A stretch of DNA of 64,000 nucleotides from RGIG1681 sp017467625 (GTDB lineage: Bacteria > Bacillota > Clostridia > Christensenellales > UBA1242), in contig JAFUSN010000004.1 of assembly GCA_017467625.1 (NCBI GenBank), positions 596,163 to 660,162 of the forward strand, written 5' to 3'. How positions within the stretch are numbered: the stretch's first letter is position 1; each line of letters begins with the position of its first letter. Below the pieces are notes generated by a model that saw only the letters and a list, made by a program, of their open reading frames with translations, was not told where the DNA came from and ran no database searches. Below are positions 7,963 to 15,579 of this stretch, piece by piece. Made by a program: the position numbers and the translations under genes.

Positions 7963-9105
7963 ATGGGCTTATTTGGAAAAAAGAAAAAGCAACCAAAAAT
8001 TGAAAAAGTTTTTGAAGACTCATCTAAAACAGATGAGAGCGTTTCTTCTGCTGAAAAAGAGGCCGATGCAGCTATTATTCCGGAATTAAAAGAAGAAGAA
8101 AATCCTGAAGAAAAATTATCCGATGCGCAAAGAAATAAAATTGAAAAACTTGATAATGTTAAGGATAAAATTTCCAAGATTCTCCAGTCTTCAAACATTG
8201 AAATTGTTGACGAAAACTTTGGTGATGAATATGAGTCTGGTGGAGCAGGTGGAGATGATCAGCAACAACAGGATTATGATGCTCTTAAGGCTCTGTTTGG
8301 TGGCAAGGATAAGGGGAAAACCCAAGAGTTAACCTTAACTATAGATGATTTTGATTACACATACACAGGTCAATATGTTGATGAATTTGATTTGATGCAT
8401 GTTAAAAGCATTAAGAAAATTCGTTTACAAAGAAAACATTCAAAACATTTTAAAAGGTTTATAATTGCTGCAGTTTTAGTTGTTTTGATTGGTGTTGGTG
8501 CATTTTTGGGATATTATTTTACAAGGCAAACGCCAGTTGTTTTAGCTTCTGTTCAGCTCAATCAAACAGAACACGATTATTATCAAAATGATAAGTTTGA
8601 TTATACTGGATTATATTTCATTTTGAAATATTCTGATGGAAAAACGACAAATGTAAAACTGAATGATTCATTTAGAACAAATATTATTGGACAGTATACT
8701 TCAAGTGATGGGATTATATTTACGGGAAATGCGGGCTCAACTGTTACATTAACCTTTACATATGAGTCAAGTAGTGTTCAATATGTTGTGAATATTAAGC
8801 AAAAGCAGATTAGTGGAATTAGTGCAATTTATACAAATGGATTATTTAATTTAAATGTTGGTGATGTTATTACAGAAGATTATTTAAAGGTACTTGTTAA
8901 GTATGCAAACTATGGCGAAGAAAAGTTAGACATGTCTTCACAGATAACACTAAATGTTGATGGGACTACAATTAGTTATAATTCAACATCAAAAGGATTT
9001 GTGCTTACAAATGCAGTAACTTCATCATCAACAATCGTAATAAATTATGCAACATATAATTTGCAACTTACAAATGATGGTTTGAATTATAAAACTACAA
9101 TATAA
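7963..9105 (+). CDS. Single-pass membrane protein with extracellular beta-rich domain, unknown function
   Basis: 380 residues. A Lys-rich start (GLFGKKKKQPK) is followed by an acidic, low-complexity cytoplasmic region to about residue 160. One membrane segment lies at 166-186 (FIIAAVLVVLIGVGAFLGYYF), flanked by Arg/Lys on its N-terminal side, so the C-terminus should be outside. Residues about 190-380 are rich in Thr, Ser, Asn and Tyr with alternating hydrophobics and read like two bacterial Ig-like modules (LNQTEHDYYQNDKFDYTGLY, then SAIYTNGLFNLNVGDVI). There is no enzyme motif. A strong ribosome site (GGTAGGAG) supports the start, and the gene has its own promoter and terminator. I do not recognise a family; a surface sensor or envelope-structural role is only a guess. 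Confidence 0.7.
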   Translation: MGLFGKKKKQPKIEKVFEDSSKTDESVSSAEKEADAAIIPELKEEENPEEKLSDAQRNKIEKLDNVKDKISKILQSSNIEIVDENFGDEYESGGAGGDDQQQQDYDALKALFGGKDKGKTQELTLTIDDFDYTYTGQYVDEFDLMHVKSIKKIRLQRKHSKHFKRFIIAAVLVVLIGVGAFLGYYFTRQTPVVLASVQLNQTEHDYYQNDKFDYTGLYFILKYSDGKTTNVKLNDSFRTNIIGQYTSSDGIIFTGNAGSTVTLTFTYESSSVQYVVNIKQKQISGISAIYTNGLFNLNVGDVITEDYLKVLVKYANYGEEKLDMSSQITLNVDGTTISYNSTSKGFVLTNAVTSSSTIVINYATYNLQLTNDGLNYKTTI

Positions 9106-9130
9106 AAATAGGGCATAGCCCTATTTTTTT
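9105..9130. terminator. Bidirectional terminator between convergent 7963 and 9121 genes
   Basis: A 10-bp perfect stem (9105-9114 with 9118-9127), a 3-base loop, T-rich on the plus strand and A-rich on the other side, so it can serve both convergent genes. Both stop codons overlap or touch it. Confidence 0.85.
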
Positions 9131-10521
9131 ATTTCAACATTTTCAATATGGGAATATGGAACTCTTGAAACAACCTGTGGAGCGGCACCATATAAAAAGT
9201 TATGTGAATTTGATTGTTCAGTTGTTTTATTTTGCTCTTGGTTTGGCCTATTTCTTAAAATTCTTCGTGTTCTGTTTGCTTTAAAAATTTTAGCTTCTGA
9301 ATTTTGATTTTGATCATCCACACTTTTTGCCTTATTAAATTCATCTGTAGAGTTTAAATTGTTGTTACTTTGTTGTGTTACATTGGTTTGTGAACTAGTG
9401 TTTAAGTTGCTGTTTTGATTTGTTTGTAATTGAAAATTTAAATTGTTTTTTAAACTACTGTTATTTTGATTTTGCCCAGAATTATTTTGAGCGGTTGTTA
9501 TTCTATTAAAATTTTGATTTGTTGTTGGGTTGTCTTGAGTTGTTTGTGTTGGACTTTGGTTCAAAGGCATAGCCTTAGTGTAGGTATTATTTTGAGTTAT
9601 TTCTGTTGTTTTTTCTTGATTTAATTCATTTTCTAGTTTAAATCCAAGTGAATTTGCAATTGTTTTTGCAAGCTCTGCATTATTATTTGTGGAGCTTTTT
9701 ATATTATTGATTAAGTTTTCATAAACGTTAGTAAGTTTTGAATTATAGTATGGTGATAAATCGTTTAAATTTAATTCAAGAATGTTAGTGATTGAATCAA
9801 CTGCTGAGATTGTAGCATCAATTTTGCTAGCACGATTTTCAAGGGCTTCACCAGATTTAATTATATAATAATTAACCAAATTATTATTAGAATTTGAGTT
9901 TGCCAAATCAGTTGCACGGCTTAATTGATTTTTTACCATTCCACGATTTCCATTTAAAAATGATGAGTTTTCATTGATGACATTTATATATGCATTGATT
10001 GCAACTTTATTATCTTCACTTAAATTGATATGGCCAACTGCAAGTTCATTGGCATAAATCATTAAAATTGAACGCTTTAATATGAGAGAATTGATTTTAT
10101 TTGAAATTTCATTGGATGATTCTTCAATTTTTTCTGTTGAAAAATTCATTGAAAAATTTAAAGATGTTCCATTATCATTGGATGTTAGTGAAACAAATGG
10201 TTTATCCGAAAGGATAAACAGCTTAAAATTATCATTTTTTTCTGTTGGTTGAATTATTGTGTTTTCAATATTAGATGATGAATTTTCAGATAATAATTTG
10301 TCATTAACTTGCATAATTGCAGTTTCAACAATTTTTCCAGTATGTGGTGTTTCAGTAGTAGTTTCAACATAATCTAAATTATTTATACTTGAAACAAATT
10401 CGGCCATACATTTATCAATTTTTCCGGCAATTTTTGAATTATTTGGAGCACAAGCAATTCCACTTACTGTTGCAATTGACAAAATTGATGCTGTGAAAAT
10501 TCTTTTTATATTTTTATTCAT
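9121..10521 (-). CDS. Secreted or membrane-tethered Asn/Gln-rich protein, unknown function
   Basis: 466 residues from the chosen start. An upstream ATG at 10554 adds 11 residues, but only the ATG at 10521 has a strong GGAGGT site at the right spacing. The N-terminus MNKNIKRIFTASILSIATVS is a signal peptide. It ends in GIACAP, which suits cleavage after ACA or, less well, a degenerate lipobox at the Cys. Residues about 30-300 look alpha/beta with long helices; residues about 310-435 are very rich in Asn, Gln, Ser and Thr (low complexity). The tail is basic, then hydrophobic (FLYGAAPQVVSRVPYSHI). It lies divergent from spoVAC, so a spore-envelope role is possible but unproven. No family is recognised. 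Confidence 0.65.
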   Translation of the reverse strand: MNKNIKRIFTASILSIATVSGIACAPNNSKIAGKIDKCMAEFVSSINNLDYVETTTETPHTGKIVETAIMQVNDKLLSENSSSNIENTIIQPTEKNDNFKLFILSDKPFVSLTSNDNGTSLNFSMNFSTEKIEESSNEISNKINSLILKRSILMIYANELAVGHINLSEDNKVAINAYINVINENSSFLNGNRGMVKNQLSRATDLANSNSNNNLVNYYIIKSGEALENRASKIDATISAVDSITNILELNLNDLSPYYNSKLTNVYENLINNIKSSTNNNAELAKTIANSLGFKLENELNQEKTTEITQNNTYTKAMPLNQSPTQTTQDNPTTNQNFNRITTAQNNSGQNQNNSSLKNNLNFQLQTNQNSNLNTSSQTNVTQQSNNNLNSTDEFNKAKSVDDQNQNSEAKIFKANRTRRILRNRPNQEQNKTTEQSNSHNFLYGAAPQVVSRVPYSHIENVEIKK

Positions 10522-10640
10522 ATTACCTCCGCTTTTTAATTTAGTGTTTTGCAAATTTCGAAAAATTATTTATAAATTGAATAAATTTAATTATTTTGCT
10601 AAAAATTTTAATTAAAAATGCGTTTTATTGAGGTGATAAT

Positions 10641-11099
10641 ATGGCAAATACAAATATTAGGAATCAAAACTATTTACTTTATGTTGAAAGGGAGACTCCG
10701 AAAACAGGATGGCTTAATTCCTTATTTCATTCTTTTATTGTTGGTGGAATGATTTGCTGTTTTGGGCAAATGTTCATTGATATTATTCGTGCTTATAATC
10801 CAACCATGGACTTACTTCGTGCGGGCGCTTGGGCAAGTGTTATAGTTATTACTTTAACAATTATTTTAACTGGTTTTGGTGTATTTGATCGCATTGCAAA
10901 ATTTGGAGGGGCTGGAACATTTATCCCGATTTCTGGTTTTGCAAATTCAATTGCGTCTTGTGCTATCGAATTTAAAAATGAAGGACTTGTTTTTGGTGTT
11001 GGATCAAAAATGTTTGTTGTTGCAGGCCCTGTTTTGGTTAATGGCGTTGCATATTCCATTATTGTTGGAATTGTATATTTATTAATTACAATTTTTTAG
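10641..11099 (+). CDS. spoVAC: Stage V sporulation protein AC
   Basis: Part of the SpoVA channel in the inner spore membrane, which moves Ca-dipicolinic acid into the developing spore and out at germination. The 152 residues show several membrane helices (about 28-52, 62-88, 95-115 and 125-150) and the repeated pattern shared with SpoVAE (TGFGVFDRIAKFGGAGTFIPISGFANS). The length is typical. It has a GAGGTGAT ribosome site. It opens a three-gene operon with spoVAD and spoVAE; SpoVAA, AB and AF are absent, as in many Clostridia. A TGAATA at 10578-10583 could be a sigma-G -35 element, but the matching -10 is poor. Confidence 0.93.
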   Translation: MANTNIRNQNYLLYVERETPKTGWLNSLFHSFIVGGMICCFGQMFIDIIRAYNPTMDLLRAGAWASVIVITLTIILTGFGVFDRIAKFGGAGTFIPISGFANSIASCAIEFKNEGLVFGVGSKMFVVAGPVLVNGVAYSIIVGIVYLLITIF

Positions 11100-11107
11100 G
11101 AGATATT

Positions 11108-12127
11108 ATGAAAAGAATAGGAAAACAAACTCTCGAAATTGAAAAAGGTGTCTTTATAATTGGAAGAGGATCACTTGTTGGTGAAAAGGAAAAGATGGGA
11201 GCTTTTAGAGCTTATATGCAAAATAGTGTTGATGATGACAAACTTGGTGAAGAGACCTTTGAAAAGGGTGAGAGAAAGATGCTCAGATTAATTAATAAGC
11301 GAACAATTAAAGATGCAAAAATTAATGTTGATGATATTGATTTATATTTGGGTGGAGACCTAATGAATCAACTTGTTTCAAGTAATTATGTTGCAGGAAT
11401 TCTTCAAACTCCTTTTGTTGGAATTTATTCTGCTTGCTCAACAATAACTGCAAGTATTGGCATTGCTGCTGCGTTAATTGATGCTGGTGGATTTAATAAT
11501 ATTTTATGTTCAACTATAAGTCATTTTAGTTCAGCTGAAAGGCAGTATCGCTATCCGCTTGAATTTGGAAATCAACGTCAGAGTTATTCACAGTGGACCG
11601 TTACTGCTGGCGGTGGTTTTGTTTTATCAAATAAAATGTCTCAAATAAAAGTTAAACAAATTTGTTTTGGAAGAGTTCAGGATTTTGGAGTTGTTGATAT
11701 TGCAAATATGGGTGCGGCTATGGCACCTGCCGCATGTGATACGCTATGTAACTATTTTGATGATACAAAAACTCAACCTGATGATTATGATTTAATTGTT
11801 ACAGGAGACCTGGGAAAACTTGGATCTGATATTTTAAGAGATTTGATTTTAGAAAGAGGATATAATTTAAAACAAAATTATATAGATTTGGGTCATGCAA
11901 TTTATTTGTTTGATGAAGAGGCGTATCAAGGTGGAAGCGGGGCGGGATGTTCAGCATCAGTTTTATCAACTTATATTATTGATAAAATGTTGGCTAAAAA
12001 ATTTAAAAAAGTTTTAGTGGCTGCAACCGGAGCGCTTATGAGTACAGTTTCTAATCAACAGGGCGATTCCATTCCTGGTGTTTCACATTTAATTGAACTT
12101 GAATATGTTGGAGGTAAAAATGGCTAA
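11108..12127 (+). CDS. spoVAD: Stage V sporulation protein AD (thiolase-fold, DPA-binding)
   Basis: A soluble SpoVA component with a thiolase/ketoacyl-synthase fold that binds dipicolinic acid and associates with the SpoVA channel at the spore inner membrane. It is 339 residues, the family length. Visible features are the conserved GRGSLVGEKE start, the nucleophile-elbow region GIYSACSTITASI, the internal SQWTVTAGGGFVLS, and the closing GCSASVLSTYI segment. Its AGGAG site overlaps the spoVAC stop codon, and its own 3' end overlaps spoVAE by 8 bases, so the three genes are translationally coupled. Confidence 0.95.
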   Translation: MKRIGKQTLEIEKGVFIIGRGSLVGEKEKMGAFRAYMQNSVDDDKLGEETFEKGERKMLRLINKRTIKDAKINVDDIDLYLGGDLMNQLVSSNYVAGILQTPFVGIYSACSTITASIGIAAALIDAGGFNNILCSTISHFSSAERQYRYPLEFGNQRQSYSQWTVTAGGGFVLSNKMSQIKVKQICFGRVQDFGVVDIANMGAAMAPAACDTLCNYFDDTKTQPDDYDLIVTGDLGKLGSDILRDLILERGYNLKQNYIDLGHAIYLFDEEAYQGGSGAGCSASVLSTYIIDKMLAKKFKKVLVAATGALMSTVSNQQGDSIPGVSHLIELEYVGGKNG

Positions 12128-12494
12128 TGCGTTGCTTATGTATTTAAAAGTATTTTTTGTTGGTGGAGCAATATGTTTAATTGCAGAGTTTATTGAAATT
12201 AAAACCAAAATTACACCTGCTAGAATTCTGGTAATTTTTTTAATGGCTGGTGCAATACTTGGAGGATTTGGGCTCTATAATTATTTAGTTGAGTGGGCAG
12301 GTGCTGGGGCAACTCTTCCAATAACTGGTTTTGGAAATTCACTTGCAAGAGGTGCAATTGAAGGTGCAAAATCAAATGGGCTTTTTGGTGCAATTGGAGG
12401 TGGACTTATGGTTACATCGTGTGGAATAGCGATTTCAATTGGATTGTCATATTTAGTTTCATTTTTTGTATCATCCAAAACAAAGAAAAATTAG
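12120..12494 (+). CDS. spoVAE: Stage V sporulation protein AE
   Basis: A small membrane subunit of the SpoVA Ca-DPA channel; 124 residues with about four helices. It has the SpoVAC/AE signature GFGLYNYLVEWAGAGATLPITGFGNSL. I place the start at 12120, where GGAGG lies 5 bases upstream; an ATG 27 bases earlier has no ribosome site and would overlap spoVAD further. It is the last gene of the spoVAC-AD-AE operon. A weak 6-bp hairpin follows (12494-12514), but it lacks a T run. Confidence 0.93.
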   Translation: MANALLMYLKVFFVGGAICLIAEFIEIKTKITPARILVIFLMAGAILGGFGLYNYLVEWAGAGATLPITGFGNSLARGAIEGAKSNGLFGAIGGGLMVTSCGIAISIGLSYLVSFFVSSKTKKN

Positions 12495-12495
12495 C

Positions 12496-12522
12496 ATAAT
12501 CATTTTTTCTTATGCATATATT
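12496..12522 (+). promoter_or_regulatory. Sigma-E-like promoter of yunB
   Basis: An ATA-containing -35 (GCATAAT, ATA at 12496-12498) and -10 CATATATT (12515-12522) lie 19 bases apart, which fits the sigma-E pattern ATAtt-N14-CATAcaaT. yunB is sigma-E controlled in Bacillus subtilis. The ATG begins only 8 bases after the -10, so the mRNA would be leaderless or nearly so. This is a consensus match by eye only. Confidence 0.5.
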
Positions 12523-12529
12523 TTAATAT

Positions 12530-13228
12530 ATGAAACATCGCAAAAAATATTGTTTAAACGCTTATAATGTGCGAAAATATAATTTAAAACGCAAGTTATT
12601 TGCGTTTTTTATTATTATGAATATTATTTTAATTTTATATACAAAGTTTATAAGTGAACCAATTATTTATCGTAGTGTTTCTGCCAGCTTATCTTCAACA
12701 GCAACAAATTCAATTAATATGGCTGTTGCAGACGCGATGAATCAAAATGCAAGTTTTTCAAATCTGATTTTAGTGACAAAAAATCAAAATAATGAAATTC
12801 AATCAATTAAAGCAGATACAGTTAAAGTGAATGTGCTTTCAAGATTAGTTACAAAACTTGTGCTAACAAATTTACTTGAAAATATAAAATTTCCAGTTAA
12901 AGTTGCACTTGGTGAATTTTCAGGAATTGCATTACTTTCTGGAAAAGGACCGGAAATATTAGTTAAAATTAAACCTTATGGTGAGGTATTTTGCGATTTT
13001 TCTTCAAGTTTTGATTCAGCTGGTGTGAATCAAACATACCATAAACTTTACTTAAATGTTTTAGTTAAAATGAATGTGATTTTTCCATTTAAAAAACTGG
13101 TTGTTGACAGTTCAAGCAAAATACTCGTTGATGAAACTATGATTATTGGTAAAATTCCTGATGTGTATTTGAATTCGAATAATTTGACTGATATGCTTAA
13201 TATGGTCCCACAAAAGTTTACTTCTTGA
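12530..13228 (+). CDS. yunB: Sporulation protein YunB
   Basis: 232 residues, matching the YunB family. A basic start leads into one membrane segment (about residues 25-43), then an extracytoplasmic domain. This contains the family-typical sequence PVKVALGEFSGIALLSGKGP, and later FSSSFDSAGVNQTYHKLYL. In B. subtilis yunB is a mother-cell gene needed for normal sporulation; its biochemical role is unknown. It follows spoVAE by 35 bases. No Shine-Dalgarno sequence precedes the ATG, and a sigma-E-like -10 lies immediately upstream, suggesting a separate mother-cell transcript distinct from the forespore spoVA operon. Its TGA stop overlaps the -35 of the next promoter. Confidence 0.88.
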   Translation: MKHRKKYCLNAYNVRKYNLKRKLFAFFIIMNIILILYTKFISEPIIYRSVSASLSSTATNSINMAVADAMNQNASFSNLILVTKNQNNEIQSIKADTVKVNVLSRLVTKLVLTNLLENIKFPVKVALGEFSGIALLSGKGPEILVKIKPYGEVFCDFSSSFDSAGVNQTYHKLYLNVLVKMNVIFPFKKLVVDSSSKILVDETMIIGKIPDVYLNSNNLTDMLNMVPQKFTS

Positions 13229-13253
13229 CAAAAAATTATTATTGTTACATAAT
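13225..13253 (+). promoter_or_regulatory. Sigma-A promoter giving an apparently leaderless iscS-thiI mRNA
   Basis: Perfect -35 TTGACA (13225-13230), 17-base spacer, -10 CATAAT (13248-13253, 5 of 6). Transcription is expected at about 13260, which is the A of the cysteine desulfurase ATG. The -35 overlaps the yunB stop codon. Confidence 0.7.
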
Positions 13254-13259
13254 AATTTT

Positions 13260-14405
13260 ATGGAAAAATTTTACTATTTAGATTCGGCTGCAACAACTAG
13301 GGTTTTTGATGAAGAATTTGATTTAATGAAATTATTAAATGAAAATTATTTTTTTAATCCAAGTGCGCAGTACAAGCAAGCAATTTCATCAAAAAAAATT
13401 TTAGATGAAGCACGAGAAAATATTTGTTCTATTTTGGGTGGAAAAGATGGAAATCTTCTTTTCACATCAAGTGCAACAGAATCCAACAATATGGTTTTTA
13501 ATTGTTTACATTTAAGAGCGGGTCAGGAAGTTTTGATTTCGGCTGGTGAACATCCAAGTGTTTTTGCGTCAAGTAAGTTACTTGAGAAAAAGGGTATTGT
13601 TGTTAAATTAATTCCAATTGATAAAACTGGAAAAGTTGACGAAGGTAAATTTGTTTCTATGCTAAATGAAAAAGTTGCACTTGTTTCATTTATTCATGTT
13701 TCAAATGAAACTGGAGCGATTAATGATATTAAAAAATTAACTTCAATTGTGAAATCATTCAATAAAAACATTATTGTGCACAGTGATGGTGTTCAAGCTT
13801 TTGGAAAAATCAAAGTTAATTTAAGAGATTTAGGTGTTGATTTATATACTATTTCTGCTCATAAAATTTATGCACCAAGGGGCATAGCTGCACTTTGGTT
13901 TAGGAAAAATGTTGTTATTGATCCACTACTTGTTGGTGGAGGTCAGGAGAATGGTTTAAGGTCGTCAACAGAAAATATGCTTGGTGCAGCAAGTTTTTCA
14001 TTTGCTGCAACAAAACTTGATGCGGAAAGAGAAAAGAACTTTGAACTTGTTACAAATTTAAAAAATGAATTTTTGAGAAAACTTTTTGAGAGTGATGCTG
14101 GAAAATTTTTAAAGCTTAATTCAGTTGATGGAAATTCTCCATATATTATATCACTTTCGTTTTTGGGTGTTAAAGGAGAAGTTTTGGCTCATGCTCTTGA
14201 GCTTGATGGTGTTTTAATTTCAACTGGTTCTGCATGTTCAGCCAAAAAGGCGGGAAATAGGGTTTTGGAGGCAATGGGAATTGATTCAACTCAAATTATT
14301 GGGAGTGTTCGAATTAGTTTTTCAGCTTATGAAAATTACGATTTAAATGAAATTGTTGAAATTATTGTTAAAAATGTTTTAAGATTTGAGAAGAACAATT
14401 TATAG
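13260..14405 (+). CDS. iscS: Cysteine desulfurase (NifS/IscS family) paired with ThiI
   Basis: A PLP enzyme that takes sulfur from cysteine as an enzyme persulfide. 381 residues from the chosen ATG; an upstream start at 13242 would add six residues but lies within the promoter. The PLP lysine is Lys202 in SAHKIYAPRG, and the sulfur-accepting Cys326 lies in STGSACSAKK. HSDGVQAFGK (about 176-185) carries the PLP-contacting Asp and Gln. thiI starts 8 bases downstream, so the likely job is supplying sulfur for 4-thiouridine in tRNA (the NifZ-ThiI pair of Bacillus), possibly also for Fe-S clusters. There is no Shine-Dalgarno site, and the promoter predicts a leaderless mRNA. Confidence 0.93.
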   Translation: MEKFYYLDSAATTRVFDEEFDLMKLLNENYFFNPSAQYKQAISSKKILDEARENICSILGGKDGNLLFTSSATESNNMVFNCLHLRAGQEVLISAGEHPSVFASSKLLEKKGIVVKLIPIDKTGKVDEGKFVSMLNEKVALVSFIHVSNETGAINDIKKLTSIVKSFNKNIIVHSDGVQAFGKIKVNLRDLGVDLYTISAHKIYAPRGIAALWFRKNVVIDPLLVGGGQENGLRSSTENMLGAASFSFAATKLDAEREKNFELVTNLKNEFLRKLFESDAGKFLKLNSVDGNSPYIISLSFLGVKGEVLAHALELDGVLISTGSACSAKKAGNRVLEAMGIDSTQIIGSVRISFSAYENYDLNEIVEIIVKNVLRFEKNNL

Positions 14406-14412
14406 AGGAAAT

Positions 14413-15579
14413 ATGGAAAAAGTTATTTTGGTTAGATTTGGTGAAATATTTTTAAAGGGTAAAAATCGTGGATTTTTTGAAAAAGTTTTAATTCAAAATA
14501 TTCGTGAGGCTTTGAGTGATTTTAATTTAAAAGTTTCAATTATACCGGGAAGATATCTCGTTAGTGGATACAAGGAAGAAGATGAAATTGATGTTATTGG
14601 CAAGCTTAAAAAGATTCCTGGAATTTTTTCATTTTCACCAGCTTTTTTGGTTGAGAGTGATGTTGACATTATATCGCAAAAAGCAGTTGAAATTATGAAT
14701 GAATATAGGGGGACTTTTAAGGTTGACTCAAACAGAGCTGATAAAAAATTTCCACTAAACTCAATGCAACTTTCTGCTGAAGTTGGTGGGAAAATTTTAG
14801 CAAATAATCACAATTTGAAAGTTGATATTAAAAACCCTGAAATAACACTTTTTATTGATGTGCGCGAAGAGAATAAAACTTTTATTTATGAAAAGGTTTT
14901 GCATGGGGTTGGTGGAATGCCTGTTGGAACATCTGGCCCGGGGCTGCTTCTTCTTTCGGGTGGTATTGATAGTCCGGTTGCTGGATTTATGATGGCAAAA
15001 CGAGGTGTTAAACTTGCGGCTGTTCATTTTCATAGCGAGCCATACACTTCAAACTTTGCTCGTCAAAAAGTTGAAGACCTTGCAAAAATTATTGCAGAGT
15101 TTACTGGTGAGCTTACGGTTTATATGGTTTCGATGACAGAACTTCAAGAGCAGATTCATGCAAAATGTGATAATGCTTATATGATTACACTTCTTAGAAG
15201 AGGAATGTTTACAATTGCAGAAAGGCTTGCAAAGCGATTTGGGAAAAAGATGATTATTACGGGTGAAAGTTTGGGGCAGGTTGCAAGTCAAACAATTGAA
15301 AGCATGACGGTTGTATCTGAAGTTGTTAAACAGGTTCCAATCATAAGGCCACTTGTTGCATTTGATAAATATGAAACTATTGATATTGCTAAAAAAATTG
15401 GAACGTTTGAAACATCAATTAAACCATTTGAAGATTGCTGCACTGTATTTTTACCTGACAACCCAATTATTCATCCAAATTTATATTTGGTTAAAAAAGA
15501 ACAACAAAAAATTGATTTTGATGAAATTTTAAACAGGGCGTTTGATACGCTTGAAGTTGTTCATATTAAATCAAAATGA
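14413..15579 (+). CDS. thiI: tRNA 4-thiouridine synthetase ThiI
   Basis: Adenylates U8 of tRNA and replaces its oxygen with sulfur delivered by the adjacent desulfurase. 388 residues, the short Gram-positive form without a C-terminal rhodanese domain. In order: an N-terminal ferredoxin-like/THUMP region (about 1-165), the PP-loop SGGIDSP (182-188), and the closing EDCCTVFLPDNPIIHP that carries conserved Cys residues. I chose the ATG at 14413 because AGAGGA precedes it; an in-frame ATG at 14386 lies inside the desulfurase gene. The 3' end overlaps the convergent PBP gene by 9 bases, and no terminator separates them. Confidence 0.95.
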   Translation: MEKVILVRFGEIFLKGKNRGFFEKVLIQNIREALSDFNLKVSIIPGRYLVSGYKEEDEIDVIGKLKKIPGIFSFSPAFLVESDVDIISQKAVEIMNEYRGTFKVDSNRADKKFPLNSMQLSAEVGGKILANNHNLKVDIKNPEITLFIDVREENKTFIYEKVLHGVGGMPVGTSGPGLLLLSGGIDSPVAGFMMAKRGVKLAAVHFHSEPYTSNFARQKVEDLAKIIAEFTGELTVYMVSMTELQEQIHAKCDNAYMITLLRRGMFTIAERLAKRFGKKMIITGESLGQVASQTIESMTVVSEVVKQVPIIRPLVAFDKYETIDIAKKIGTFETSIKPFEDCCTVFLPDNPIIHPNLYLVKKEQQKIDFDEILNRAFDTLEVVHIKSK

